Shown: positions 19,314 to 28,675 of the stretch, piece by piece
How positions within the stretch are numbered: the first letter of the stretch is position 1
Layout: every line of letters starts with the position of its first letter
Assembly: GCA_913020705.1 (NCBI GenBank)
Contig: CAJWBY010000002.1
Span: forward strand, 1 to 64,000
Length of the DNA stretch: 64,000 nt
From: an uncultured Colwellia sp.
GTDB lineage: Bacteria > Pseudomonadota > Gammaproteobacteria > Enterobacterales > Alteromonadaceae
Reading direction: 5' to 3'
The notes under the pieces: generated by a model
What the model saw: only the letters and a program-made list of their open reading frames with translations
Database searches by the model: none
Told to the model about the DNA's origin: nothing
Made by a program: the position numbers and the translations under genes

Positions 19314-19705
19314 TAATATTGGCCTGATAACAATACGAAAGTAATTATATGTAACAATAGTTTATACTTAACTTTAACACCATAGTTACAAGTGAAATTA
19401 TATTTATCCTTTAATTTTATATTTTAGGTTATGGGCAATTTTGTTAACATTGCTTTTATACCACTCGTTTAATTCTTATAAAACAATCAAACAGAAAATA
19501 AATATTAGTCTAAAATACACTTGAGCTTTTTCAAGTGATGCTATTTTATGTTTGAAGTAGGCAGGACTTACTTGAATAGTTAATCACGCCTGTAATTATC
19601 ATAAAACAAGCGCTAGCATAAAGTATTGGTCTACAAAGTGATTTTTAATCACTATCTCGGGGTGTTTTTACTGTTAGATAAAATGTAATCTAGCTTAAAA
19701 CTTGA
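19314..19705. other. Intergenic region with short hairpins
   Basis: This 392-bp gap is upstream of the CHASE kinase and downstream of nothing convergent (the next minus-strand gene ends at 19706). Two small inverted repeats are visible: CACTTGA/TCAAGTG (19518-19537) and AGTGATT/AATCACT (19637-19653). Neither has a clear T-run, so I do not call them terminators. The kinase-operon promoter should lie near its left end. Confidence 0.4.
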
Positions 19706-20083
19706 TTAGCCCGCTCTGTCCTTAGCAATGGCACCTAATGATGCTGAAATTACTGTTAACTCATCAATTAATTTACGTAACGTTTTTTTGGGAAGTTTTT
19801 TAATAATCATCTCACCTACATTCTCAGATTTTCTTGATGCAGCAAAGAATAATAAGTTTTGACCATTACAAGCCACATCACCAAATATAGATCGTATTTT
19901 TATACGTTGTGTTTTTAATAAGGATCGCAGTCGTTTTTTATCATCTGCGGCAACGTATTCACAAATGTCTGTAGCTGCATCATAGGCAAGTGACTTTGGA
20001 GTATATAATTGCGTCATTAATAATAAAATTACTGTAGTGATACCCGCTATTCTATTTCTCACGATCCGCTCCTTAAAGCTCAT
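19706..20083 (-). CDS. DUF3718-domain periplasmic protein
   Basis: A 125-residue protein with an N-terminal export signal (ITTVILLLMTQLYTPKSLA) and the DUF3718 pattern: ICEYVAADDKKRLRSLLK, then DVACNGQNLLFFAA and IIKKLPKKTLRKL. Two cysteines in the conserved blocks probably form a disulfide after export. The family is found in Shewanella/Colwellia-type bacteria and has no known function. Single gene. Confidence 0.83.
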   Translation of the reverse strand: MSFKERIVRNRIAGITTVILLLMTQLYTPKSLAYDAATDICEYVAADDKKRLRSLLKTQRIKIRSIFGDVACNGQNLLFFAASRKSENVGEMIIKKLPKKTLRKLIDELTVISASLGAIAKDRAG

Positions 20084-20194
20084 AAGTTAATCTGAATGTG
20101 CTCCTATAAGTGTAGCCGTTAATTTTTTTATTTCATTTTTAACAGTATATTTTTGTATCAGACTTTTCGTTCTTTGTATTTACAGCGGCTATTT

Positions 20195-21013
20195 CTATAT
20201 TTCTAAGCTAGAAAATTTTAGTTCCTTCACATCAATTGCATTACTGAAAACCATGGTACCAGTATAACTTGGCCTCATTAGTTTTAGATTAATCCTTTGA
20301 TTTTTTAGCATACAACTACTCGCCAACATAAATATTGATTTATTTCTTAGCTCTTCAAAGTACTCTTCGTCAATATTCATTATCTTGTGTGAAGGTAAAT
20401 TAAGACTTGCGTGATCTTTATCTACAATATGAATAATTGGCATTATTTCACCTTCGATAATAATGTCTTTAATACCATAATTGGTATAACACGCCATATT
20501 TTTAAAAGCCTCAGGACTAAGGTTTACACATTCTTTAAACTCGTTATAAGTCCACTCATAGAAGTACATAGGCTTGACGTTTAGTTTAAGAAAAAACAAG
20601 ATCGAATTGAGTTTTTTTACCAACCAATTATGTTTTGGTTCAGACATATTAATCACAACCAAATTCTTCGATCTGCAGTAGAAGATAATGAAATTCCGTA
20701 TGAGCAAATAAGAAAGTCTATTTTTACCTCTAACACTTTGGGTTAGCTTGAAGTCACATAAATACCAAAAACGTTGGTTACCTACTTTTCTCAGAATTGA
20801 ACAGCCTGCTCCCAATAATTTACCTTTATGTTCTAAAACAAAGACATTCTCTTGTCCTAAACTTTTAAAAAAATCAAAATAACTTACGTTGTTACCTCCA
20901 TGTTGAATTTGAAATTTTTTATCACCTAATGGATAACTGAACTGCGCTTCGAATTTTTTTAATTGTTCACAATACAATGAGTATTCTGAGTGTTTTAATA
21001 ACCGGAACTTCAT
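20195..21013 (-). CDS. GNAT-like acyltransferase, last gene of the HDO/BtaA operon
   Basis: A 272-residue protein. The first ~160 residues have a GNAT-like layout: the central strand FVLEHKGKLLGAGCSILRK, a second strand FWYLCDFKLTQSVRGKNRLSYLLIRNFI with the acyl-CoA pyrophosphate-loop pattern (RGKNRLS), then LVVINMSEPKHN. The C-terminal 110 residues are not recognisable. It starts inside the end of the fusion-enzyme gene (ATGA overlap, 4 bp), which implies coupled translation. By inference it acylates or acetylates an amine made by the upstream enzymes. Confidence 0.72.
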   Translation of the reverse strand: MKFRLLKHSEYSLYCEQLKKFEAQFSYPLGDKKFQIQHGGNNVSYFDFFKSLGQENVFVLEHKGKLLGAGCSILRKVGNQRFWYLCDFKLTQSVRGKNRLSYLLIRNFIIFYCRSKNLVVINMSEPKHNWLVKKLNSILFFLKLNVKPMYFYEWTYNEFKECVNLSPEAFKNMACYTNYGIKDIIIEGEIMPIIHIVDKDHASLNLPSHKIMNIDEEYFEELRNKSIFMLASSCMLKNQRINLKLMRPSYTGTMVFSNAIDVKELKFSSLEI

Positions 21014-22506
21014 TTTTTTATCATCACAGTTTGAGAATAAAAACCTGTTTCATCATAAAGCGGTATAACTTGGCCAATGGTTAAATTCATAAGAGAATAA
21101 TCACCTAATAATCTTCTCAGTACTAAACATCCATTATTATGCAGCCTGTCAAAAGCGTTTATTATTAACTGCTGAAAATCTTCATATGGCATCCAATCAC
21201 CTATATTAGATAAATCTATTAAGTGATATTTGTTTCCCTGTGAAAGAACAGTTTGAGCACTTTGATTAAGATAAGTAATGGGGACTTTATTAGGATTCTG
21301 GAAAGTATTCTTAGAATCGTTAATTTTTATACCTAAAATAACGTTTTCTGAGTTTTTGTTCTTAATGGTTATATCGATTATGTCATTAAACATTTTTGCA
21401 TAGATTGATTTAAAGTGGTCACTAAATGATTGTTTTGAATACTTGGTCGCCTCTTCAGAAAACAATGTACTCAATATTTTTTCATCAAAAACTAATTCTA
21501 TAACGTAGTTTAGAGCATCATCACTATACGCATAGTCATGTATTATCATCTGCTCATTTTTATAATTTATGAAATATTCTCTCACTAATTCAAATAGATA
21601 TTCGAACTTACCGATTTCCATGAAGTCATTGCCAAAATTCGATGATAATTTATGTGCACACACATCTAATTGTGCTTGATTCATATCAAAAGTAGTTATG
21701 CTTGAAACACAATTACGAGAGAGATAATGAATAACATTTTCGCCTCCTGAACAAATGGTGAGTACATCCAATTTTTCCATATTATTAAACGAAGCAATGA
21801 CTTCATTGATAACATTTGGAGCTTCTCTCGTATGATAAAAGCTTATCGGTAAAATATTTTTAGCATGATCTATTTCTATCTGTGTTGGTACAACCATTTT
21901 AGCAAACAAGTTGATAAAATTTAGCTGGGCATTCTTAAATGTTATTTTGTTGAAATTAATGTCACTTAGGGTCATAGCAATAAGTATGTCTTCGCCATGA
22001 GACCAATCTAACTCACTGTGATATAAATAATGTGCTTGTTCACACGCTAAACCAACACGCTTTAGACTTCCTGCTATAGATGCAGATATAACAGCATACA
22101 TATATTCTATTGCAGCAAGTTCATGGTACAAGTCGCTAAGTGAATCTATTTGGAATAAATCATGTATCCATTTTGTTATAAAGGGATTTTTAACATGTTC
22201 GCCATTAAAACCCAAAGCGGTTAAATGCGTATTAAAGGTGTGAGTATGGAATTTCTCTCGTGTACCTTGTCCATGTTCTTCCCATATATTTTCTACAATT
22301 AGGTACCTTGCATTTTCATTTCTGATTTTACTTGCTAATTTAAGAAGCAATAAAGGAAATGCTTCTACGGCATAATAGAAAGGCACTTGGGAGCAAAGTA
22401 GCTCATCTTTGTTAGCACTAGCTAAAAAAGTGAAGTATTTTGATTTTTTCCATGCAAAATTTGAGTCTTGCGTGATTTCTTTTGCTAATACTTTAAACAT
22501 GAGCAT
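21010..22506 (-). CDS. Fusion enzyme: heme-oxygenase-like diiron oxidase (HDO) domain plus BtaA-like (DUF3419) aminocarboxypropyl-transferase domain
   Basis: Residues 1-~205 form an HDO domain. The opening motif (residues 72-87) contains Glu77 and His87 with the family spacing, and YHSELDWSHGED supplies His163, Asp167 and His170. Glu48 and Glu134 are further candidate ligands. Residues ~245-498 resemble DUF3419/BtaA: LDVLTICSGGENVIHYLS (S-adenosylmethionine site) and TTFDMNQAQLDVCAHKL. BtaA moves the 3-amino-3-carboxypropyl group of SAM to diacylglycerol. HDO proteins oxidise amino-acid-like substrates with two iron atoms. I infer a protein that makes and then oxidises an aminocarboxypropyl product. 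It overlaps the gene before it by 14 bp and the one after by 4 bp. Confidence 0.8.
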   Translation of the reverse strand: MLMFKVLAKEITQDSNFAWKKSKYFTFLASANKDELLCSQVPFYYAVEAFPLLLLKLASKIRNENARYLIVENIWEEHGQGTREKFHTHTFNTHLTALGFNGEHVKNPFITKWIHDLFQIDSLSDLYHELAAIEYMYAVISASIAGSLKRVGLACEQAHYLYHSELDWSHGEDILIAMTLSDINFNKITFKNAQLNFINLFAKMVVPTQIEIDHAKNILPISFYHTREAPNVINEVIASFNNMEKLDVLTICSGGENVIHYLSRNCVSSITTFDMNQAQLDVCAHKLSSNFGNDFMEIGKFEYLFELVREYFINYKNEQMIIHDYAYSDDALNYVIELVFDEKILSTLFSEEATKYSKQSFSDHFKSIYAKMFNDIIDITIKNKNSENVILGIKINDSKNTFQNPNKVPITYLNQSAQTVLSQGNKYHLIDLSNIGDWMPYEDFQQLIINAFDRLHNNGCLVLRRLLGDYSLMNLTIGQVIPLYDETGFYSQTVMIKK

Positions 22507-23068
22507 TAACCTCTTTTAAGCATTTATCGGTGATTTGACTTTGTGGAGTTACAGTTAGCTTTTTGTAGGGTATAAATCCAAGAAACCATAACCTCCAAAA
22601 AACCGTTAATGCTTTGGGGTTTTTATTGATGAGTGTATTGAAAGATTCAAGTGTACCAACTTCAATATTGCAGACCTCTTTAAAAACTTCATACACGAAT
22701 TTTGAGCAAAATAATTTAGTTGAATTTACATTAAAACTAAAATCATATAAAACACCATAACGGGCTTCACAAGCACCTTTCAGCGCTTTCAATTGAACTG
22801 CCGTTAAACCTCCACTAAGCCGTCTAATTGCAAACCATGAGTTATTAGAACGGCTTAGAAATTCCTCCAATGTAGAAAGGCCGCTCACAGGCACTTTACT
22901 TTCAGCAACCATCCATTTTTCATTTTTTTTGAGTAAAATTCCTACATGTGAAGTTTGTGAATAAGTTCCTTTTTCTATAGCGCGATAAAGAAAATTAGGT
23001 ATAGATATAAAAATAATATCCCCTTCTTTCAATTTATCTATATTTACCCCATTAATATTCATTGTCAT
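22493..23068 (-). CDS. Permuted NlpC/P60 (YiiX/LRAT-like) papain-fold protein, first gene of the HDO/BtaA operon
   Basis: A 191-residue protein with the permuted papain-like order His-Glu-Cys: KEGDIIFIS opening, His41 in TSHVGILL, Glu56 in VAESKVP and Cys121 in LFCSKFVYEVF. This group contains amidases and LRAT-type thiol acyltransferases acting on lipids or peptides. There is no signal peptide, so it acts in the cytoplasm. Sitting first in an operon with a BtaA-like transferase and a GNAT protein, it could transfer or remove an acyl group. It reads divergently from the XRE regulator, 125 bp away. Confidence 0.83.
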   Translation of the reverse strand: MTMNINGVNIDKLKEGDIIFISIPNFLYRAIEKGTYSQTSHVGILLKKNEKWMVAESKVPVSGLSTLEEFLSRSNNSWFAIRRLSGGLTAVQLKALKGACEARYGVLYDFSFNVNSTKLFCSKFVYEVFKEVCNIEVGTLESFNTLINKNPKALTVFWRLWFLGFIPYKKLTVTPQSQITDKCLKEVNAHV

Positions 23069-23193
23069 ACGTTCAATTCCTTATTAAATAATGTAATTAC
23101 TTTTACATTTTTACTTGCATGACGATACTTAAGTGCGCATAGTTTAATCTGACACTCCTTCAAGTAACGTATATCGATACCTTTGGCGATAAA

Positions 23194-23949
23194 ATGAATC
23201 AGAACAACAAATTAATTGATGAACTTAAAATTGTATTAAAAGAAAAAAATATGACTTACAGAGCGATTAGTATTCAACTTGAACTGAGTGAAGGAACGAT
23301 TAAACGAATTTTTTCAAGCTATGATTTTACGCTGAACCGTTTAGAAAAAATTTGCTCACTCGTTGATATAGAATTATTTGATCTGTTAGAGCGGATTAAA
23401 GAAAAAGAACTGTCTACAGAAATATTACCTATTGAGCATGAAATTGAACTAGTCTCAGACATACAGCTATTGTTAACCGCACACCTTTTAATAAGTAAAT
23501 GGACGGTACATCAAATACTTAGTAATTATCAAATAGACCGACTTAATATGATCCAACTATTATCTAAGCTCGATACTATGCGAATTATTGATTACTTGCC
23601 AGGAGAACGAATAAGGTTAAAAATAAGCAGAAATTTTTCATGGATTGATAAAGGACCAATACAACAGTTTTTTAACCAGAATATTGAGTCAGAATTTTTT
23701 AATTGTAGTTTTACATCACCCGGAGAGATTAAGCTTTTTGTTTCTGGAATGTTAACAAAGTCATCTAACACTGAAATGCAAAGAAGGATAAAGAAACTCG
23801 CCATATCATTTGATGATTTACACAAAGAAAACGAGCAAGAAATATTGTCTGATAAATTTGGGACCAGCCTTGTAGTCGCAATGCGTCCGTGGGATATAGA
23901 TCTATTTGATAAGTTAAGAAAGCCCGGAGCAAAAAAAGTATTCGTGTAA
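23194..23949 (+). CDS. XRE-family regulator with conserved C-terminal domain, probable operon regulator
   Basis: A 251-residue protein. Residues 5-68 form a lambda-repressor-type helix-turn-helix (MTYRAISIQLELSEGTIKRI recognises DNA; LNRLEKICSLVDIELFDLLERI follows). The remaining ~170 residues hold a conserved but functionally unknown domain (FSWIDKGPIQQFFNQ, FGTSLVVAMRPWDIDLFDKL) found in other marine XRE regulators. It is divergent from the three-gene HDO/BtaA operon with a shared 125-bp promoter region, so it most likely controls that operon. The effector is unknown. Confidence 0.87.
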   Translation: MNQNNKLIDELKIVLKEKNMTYRAISIQLELSEGTIKRIFSSYDFTLNRLEKICSLVDIELFDLLERIKEKELSTEILPIEHEIELVSDIQLLLTAHLLISKWTVHQILSNYQIDRLNMIQLLSKLDTMRIIDYLPGERIRLKISRNFSWIDKGPIQQFFNQNIESEFFNCSFTSPGEIKLFVSGMLTKSSNTEMQRRIKKLAISFDDLHKENEQEILSDKFGTSLVVAMRPWDIDLFDKLRKPGAKKVFV

Positions 23950-24035
23950 TCGCAAATAAAGGAGATAACTTTTTTCGAATACCTCTGATAAGTCATAATT
24001 TTTGAAGTGTATTTTTAACAAAAAATTTGCTGAAC

Positions 24036-26381
24036 TCACGTTCCATCCTCAGATAACTTGTAGTATTCACTTAACAGTTCTTTTATTTTGGTTAGCTCAT
24101 AAGGTTTACCCAAATGTCCATCCATGCCTATATCACTGTAATAGTTGATTTCTTCTTCAGTAATATTCGCAGTTAAAGCAATGATTTTTAACACTTGATT
24201 ACTGTATTTTTTGCGTAACGCTATTGTTGCTTCTTTACCGTCCATGATAGGCATTTGAATATCCATTAAGACCACCGAATAATGCCCTTGCTCTATTTTT
24301 TCAATAGCGCTTTTACCATCTTCTGCGACATCGACTTTTAGTCCTAAGCTTTGTAATAATTTAGTCGCAACAATTTGATTAATTTTATTATCTTCAACCA
24401 ACAAAATTGTTTCTAATGCTTTATGCTCTTGTATGTCAATGGGAGGTAAGTCTGCATTTTCCAAATCGCTATTCCGTGAATCGCCACTTGGCTCAACATC
24501 TTGATTATGATGTTTATTTAAAGCCTGATTAAAACTCATCAAGGTTAAAGGTTTAGCTAAATATTCAAGTTCAAAATTAACAGGGGTATGCCTTTCAATA
24601 TAAGCCTTGCTATATGCACTACAAACTACCAGAGATGCAGGGCAAGATTTTTCGTTAATAATGCTAGTGATGAAATCTAACCCATTCTCCTCTTTTAGGT
24701 TCCAGTCAACTAGCGCTATATCATATTTGTTATTTTTACAGAGCGCTTTGGCACTTGCTATTGTTGATGTTATATCAATAGTAACATCTAGATATGAGGC
24801 CATTTTGTCGATAACATGCTGTGTTATTTCATTATCTTCAAGTAATAAAACACGTGTCCCTGCATGTTGATTAATTAAGGGCACCTCTGCTGGATGGTTG
24901 TCTTCTATTAACGGGAAACTCACGTTAAAAATAGAACCTTTGCCTATACTGCTTTCTACCCATATTTCTCCGTGCATTAAATCAACAAGTAACTTAGAAA
25001 TAGCTAGACCTAAACCTGTGCCTCCATACTTTCTTGTGGTTGACTCGTCTGCTTGTGAAAAGCGCTGAAACAGTTTAGAAATTTGTTCTTGCGACAAACC
25101 AATGCCCGTATCTTCAATTTGATACAATATACGATCTGGATTGTCAAAACGTTCATCAAAAACAATCGATGTTCTTAATATTACATGACCTTTTTCAGTG
25201 AATTTGAACGCATTAGATAACAAGTTAAGCAGTATCTGATTTAACCTAACAGGATCGCCTATTATGCTAGGTGGTATTTGAGGATCTAAATCAAATATTA
25301 ACTCAACATTTTTTTCTTCTGCTGTTCTTCCCAACATCATGTTTAAGTTATCAATTAATTTCTGATGTTTTACAGATACTTTTTCAATATGTAATTGCCC
25401 AGATTCTATTTTCGAAAAATCAAGAATATCGTTAATAATGGTAAGCAATGATTTCGCTGAAAATTCTACTTTTTCTAAATAATTATATTGTTCGTCATTT
25501 AGGGGCGTTTTTAAACAAAGCTCAACTAAACCTATAATACCTGTCATTGGAGTGCGGATTTCATGTGACATATTAGCAAGGAACTGTGTTTTTACTTCAA
25601 CCGCTTTTTTGTGTGCTTGGGAGGTTTTTTTCAGAGCATGTTGTTGACGCTTCATTATAATCATGAATATTAATAACACGGATATAACACTACCAAAGCC
25701 CCCTAAAACCCGATTTCTTTGTGTGCCTTTTATTTCTTGATTTTTACTATTTATACTCATTATTGTTTTATCAATAACAGGTAAATTAATCAGTCTTTGT
25801 CGATATTTAGCCGTTCTTTGTAAGTTGTCCATAATAAAAAGTGTATGTAACTTATAGAGCTGCCAGTATTGTTGGTAAACCGTTTCATTACTGTGTAAAT
25901 CTGCAGATTTAATTAATGTATGAATTTTGTTTTGGGTTTCGTTCGTTGGAGAGGTTATAAATGAAAATAATTGTGTACGAATAGACCCCATGAATAAAGA
26001 TAGTTCACTTGTTGGTATGGATTCAACTTTACTTACTAATCGTTGAGAAGTTTTAAGCATCGTGACGAGTTGAATATAATTTGAAGAGGTTTTTATATAA
26101 CTTATTAATAAGCTTTTGAGATCTGGATCATTTCCAAGTTCAAATAAATCATTTTCTATTTGAGACTGCAGTTGAGCAAAATTATCGTAATGTAACTGGT
26201 CACTAAAATTGGCATTAAGTAATTGTATTTGGTGTTGAGGTAATGAAGATTCGAGGGATACTAATACATTCAACTCAATTGCTAATGTTTCATGGTGACG
26301 AATTGAATTACCCCACAATAAAGAACAGGCAGTAAATAATAATAAACATAATACTTCTGGTACATACTGGAATATATTCAC
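24036..26381 (-). CDS. Membrane hybrid sensor histidine kinase with two receiver domains
   Basis: A 781-residue protein: TM1 near residues 5-25, a helical periplasmic region, TM2 near 222-242, HisKA (FLANMSHEIRTPMTGIIG, His near 272), HATPase (N-box LLNLLSNAFKF, G2 GGTGLGLAISKLLV), a first receiver (DIALVDWNLKEENG, Asp near 557) and a second receiver (VVLMDIQMPIMDG, Asp near 704). No HPt domain is present, so phosphorelay would need a separate HPt protein. The start is GTG at 26381 with GAGG upstream, right after the stop of the cytochrome peroxidase gene, so the two are an operon. Confidence 0.94.
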   Translation of the reverse strand: MNIFQYVPEVLCLLLFTACSLLWGNSIRHHETLAIELNVLVSLESSLPQHQIQLLNANFSDQLHYDNFAQLQSQIENDLFELGNDPDLKSLLISYIKTSSNYIQLVTMLKTSQRLVSKVESIPTSELSLFMGSIRTQLFSFITSPTNETQNKIHTLIKSADLHSNETVYQQYWQLYKLHTLFIMDNLQRTAKYRQRLINLPVIDKTIMSINSKNQEIKGTQRNRVLGGFGSVISVLLIFMIIMKRQQHALKKTSQAHKKAVEVKTQFLANMSHEIRTPMTGIIGLVELCLKTPLNDEQYNYLEKVEFSAKSLLTIINDILDFSKIESGQLHIEKVSVKHQKLIDNLNMMLGRTAEEKNVELIFDLDPQIPPSIIGDPVRLNQILLNLLSNAFKFTEKGHVILRTSIVFDERFDNPDRILYQIEDTGIGLSQEQISKLFQRFSQADESTTRKYGGTGLGLAISKLLVDLMHGEIWVESSIGKGSIFNVSFPLIEDNHPAEVPLINQHAGTRVLLLEDNEITQHVIDKMASYLDVTIDITSTIASAKALCKNNKYDIALVDWNLKEENGLDFITSIINEKSCPASLVVCSAYSKAYIERHTPVNFELEYLAKPLTLMSFNQALNKHHNQDVEPSGDSRNSDLENADLPPIDIQEHKALETILLVEDNKINQIVATKLLQSLGLKVDVAEDGKSAIEKIEQGHYSVVLMDIQMPIMDGKEATIALRKKYSNQVLKIIALTANITEEEINYYSDIGMDGHLGKPYELTKIKELLSEYYKLSEDGT

Positions 26382-26382
26382 C

Positions 26383-27390
26383 TTATTTTACCTCAAGCAC
26401 TTTAGCACTAAAAGAATGTAATAAAGCCACAATGTCTGCAACTTCCTCTTTAGATAATTCACGTCCTAATTGGGATTTAGCCATAATACGAACGGCATCT
26501 GGTAGATTATCAATTGAGCCATTATGGAAATAAGGTGCTGTTTCTGCAATATTACGTAGGGTAGGAACTTTAAAAATATACTCATCGATTCTTTCATTTG
26601 TAACTTCAAATCGCCCTTTATCTAAAGTAAGGATTTGAGGAATATCATTAATACGACCCAATTTTTGGTAAATATTTCCCCCGATATTTACCCCTTGATG
26701 ACATGTTGAACAACCATAATTGTTAAATAACGATAAACCGCGTATTTGCTGCTCTGTTAATGCATTTTTATCTCCTAATAAATAGTCATCAATGGGAGAA
26801 TTAGGGGTAATGAGGGACTCTTCATAAATAGTTATTGCTTTAATGATATTTTCAGCGGTTACACCATCTTCACTTAATCTGTTAAACGTTTCAGTAAAAT
26901 AATCATCTTCAGATAATTTTACAATGATCTCATTCCATGTAGATCCCATTTCTACAGGGTTGTGTATAGGTCCAATCGCTTGCTCAGCTAAAGAGCTTGC
27001 TCGACCGTCCCAAAATTGTCTAAAATTAAAGGTTGCGTTAAGCACTGTAGGTGAATTTCTCTCTCCTTGGCCGTTATTGATCCCAGTAGAAACAGGAAAG
27101 CCATCGTCTCCGCCAAAATCAATCATATGGCATGAAGCACAAGAAATGGTGTTATCTTTTGAAAGCAAAGGGCTGTGAAAAAGTGCTTTTCCCAATACTA
27201 GCCAATTTTTATCTATGATTAAATTTCTGGGAATAGGCTGAATGGGTCCTTGAACATTCTCAAAAGAATAAACTGTTTTGGTATACACTTTTCCCTCTTT
27301 TTTATCAGAAGAAAATATGTAAAAAACACTGGAAAATACTGCACAGAATAAAAATGCACAAACCAATGATATGTAATATTTTTTATTCAT
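26383..27390 (-). CDS. Di-heme cytochrome c peroxidase family protein (MauG/CcpA-like)
   Basis: A 335-residue protein with an N-terminal signal/anchor (residues 7-27) and two CxxCH heme sites: CASCH at 84-88 and CSTCH at 227-231. Family landmarks are RNSPTVLNATFNFRQFWDGRASSLAEQA, the GPIHNPVEMG block, and the C-terminal TLRNIAETAPYFHNGSIDNL. These periplasmic enzymes reduce peroxide or perform MauG-type oxidations. It is immediately upstream of a hybrid sensor kinase with a 1-bp gap, an unusual partner that suggests a redox-linked signal. Confidence 0.93.
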   Translation of the reverse strand: MNKKYYISLVCAFLFCAVFSSVFYIFSSDKKEGKVYTKTVYSFENVQGPIQPIPRNLIIDKNWLVLGKALFHSPLLSKDNTISCASCHMIDFGGDDGFPVSTGINNGQGERNSPTVLNATFNFRQFWDGRASSLAEQAIGPIHNPVEMGSTWNEIIVKLSEDDYFTETFNRLSEDGVTAENIIKAITIYEESLITPNSPIDDYLLGDKNALTEQQIRGLSLFNNYGCSTCHQGVNIGGNIYQKLGRINDIPQILTLDKGRFEVTNERIDEYIFKVPTLRNIAETAPYFHNGSIDNLPDAVRIMAKSQLGRELSKEEVADIVALLHSFSAKVLEVK

Positions 27391-27471
27391 TAAATCACAA
27401 AAACTATAATTTGATTCATTTAATGATGAGTATAGCTAGAAAAGCAAATATCGCACATTAACTTTAAATAT

Positions 27472-27843
27472 TTAATTGATTGTTAGGCCATAGACACTTG
27501 TTGCGGCAATTCCAAAAAAAATCAACCAAGATAGATGTTTACCTCGTGAAAATAACAATGACACCACACCGCTGACAGCAAATACTGCGCCGATTATTAT
27601 GAGAATTTCAGCGTGAATATTACTGCTAGAGCTAGACAAAAAATATAATATTGCTGCAAACCCCCACCACGCAATGGTGGTTAAATGCCAAGCAAACCTC
27701 AGTACACGTTTTGTAAACCAATCGCTGCCAAGTAATGTGGGTAAGTTATCACGTTTAAATAAACGGATTAGAATGAATTTCTCTCCGAAATATGAGTGAA
27801 TAATTCCAATAAAAATGAGCAAAAATGAGCCTAGTAGCAGCAT
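27472..27843 (-). CDS. Hypothetical four-helix membrane protein
   Basis: A 123-residue inner-membrane protein with four hydrophobic segments (LLLGSFLLIFIGIIHSYFG, HLTTIAWWGFAAILYFL, IIIGAVFAVSGVVSLLF, WLIFFGIAATSVYGL). Histidines HSYFGE near residue 16 and RFAWHLTTIAWWG near 52 lie in or near membrane segments and could bind heme or metal. I do not recognise a characterised family. It lies 81 bp upstream of the cytochrome peroxidase on the same strand and may share its transcript. Confidence 0.77.
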   Translation of the reverse strand: MLLLGSFLLIFIGIIHSYFGEKFILIRLFKRDNLPTLLGSDWFTKRVLRFAWHLTTIAWWGFAAILYFLSSSSSNIHAEILIIIGAVFAVSGVVSLLFSRGKHLSWLIFFGIAATSVYGLTIN

Positions 27844-27951
27844 ATTTCCTTCCTATTTTATACTTACTCTGATGTAAGGTTTATTGTCATATAAAAGTAG
27901 AGTTAACTAACAATAAGTGGGTATCATGCGTGCCGTATAATTATGTGATGC

Positions 27952-28212
27952 TCAACCAAAAGTGATTTGTTCTTCACCCAAGTGGTAAATATTATTAATC
28001 CCTACGTATACACCTGCTACAACTCCAGTAACCGGTAATAAAAGTAAATCACTTATGGAATAAAAAGTATTCAGACCTTCAGTCGCGCTTACCACTTTTA
28101 GTGTTTTTCGATCACTAGAAATTTCACATTTGTTAACGTAGGAAACATCGTCACTTGGCACTACAACACACCCAGTTAAAAAAAGCATAAAAATAAGAAT
28201 CGTAAATTTCAT
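27952..28212 (-). CDS. Small putative lipoprotein
   Basis: An 86-residue protein with a lipoprotein signal (MKFTILIFMLFLTGC, lipidated Cys15). The mature region contains one further Cys (NKCEIS) and a hydrophobic glycine-rich stretch (ISDLLLLPVTGVVAGVYVGINNIYHLG) that may insert in a membrane. Function unknown. Same strand as the four-helix membrane protein, 108 bp upstream of it. Confidence 0.75.
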   Translation of the reverse strand: MKFTILIFMLFLTGCVVVPSDDVSYVNKCEISSDRKTLKVVSATEGLNTFYSISDLLLLPVTGVVAGVYVGINNIYHLGEEQITFG

Positions 28213-28675
28213 TTAAATATCATCCATGTTTGATTTAGAAAAATCACCTCTTTAGAAGAGGCTAATATTGAAGAGGTCTTTTAAGAATAAACATTAGCTT
28301 AATTAATGGCTTGATCTATTTATTTCTTATAATAAATGTAAAATTTTAGCATTTTGATGGACGAAAGAAACCTTTAATTCTTCTCGCAGGAATATTATAT
28401 TCAACTCGGCAAAGCCTAACGATAACCAACGAAAACTCATGTCGTATGAATGTCGTTAAAATCAGTGAGTATTTCTAATTAAGTTACCTTAAATCGAGCA
28501 TTTTATTTTGCATATGTGCGAGACTTCATTTACATTACTTAGGTTTATCACTAACATCCATGTTCTTAAAAAATTGACTTTTAGGCGTCTACAAATATAT
28601 TTAGACATTATTAAAAGGCCATAATTCAATCTAAACATAAAACTGTTCCCTTTATTTTAAGCGTTATGTGAATTA
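28213..28675. other. Divergent intergenic region
   Basis: This 463-bp gap lies between the lipoprotein (minus) and the DUF3565 gene (plus). A 15-bp inverted repeat CCTCTT TAG AAGAGG (28247-28261) is followed by another AAGAGG copy at about 28273, close to the lipoprotein start, where it could be an operator. No coding stretch or RNA is recognisable. Confidence 0.4.
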
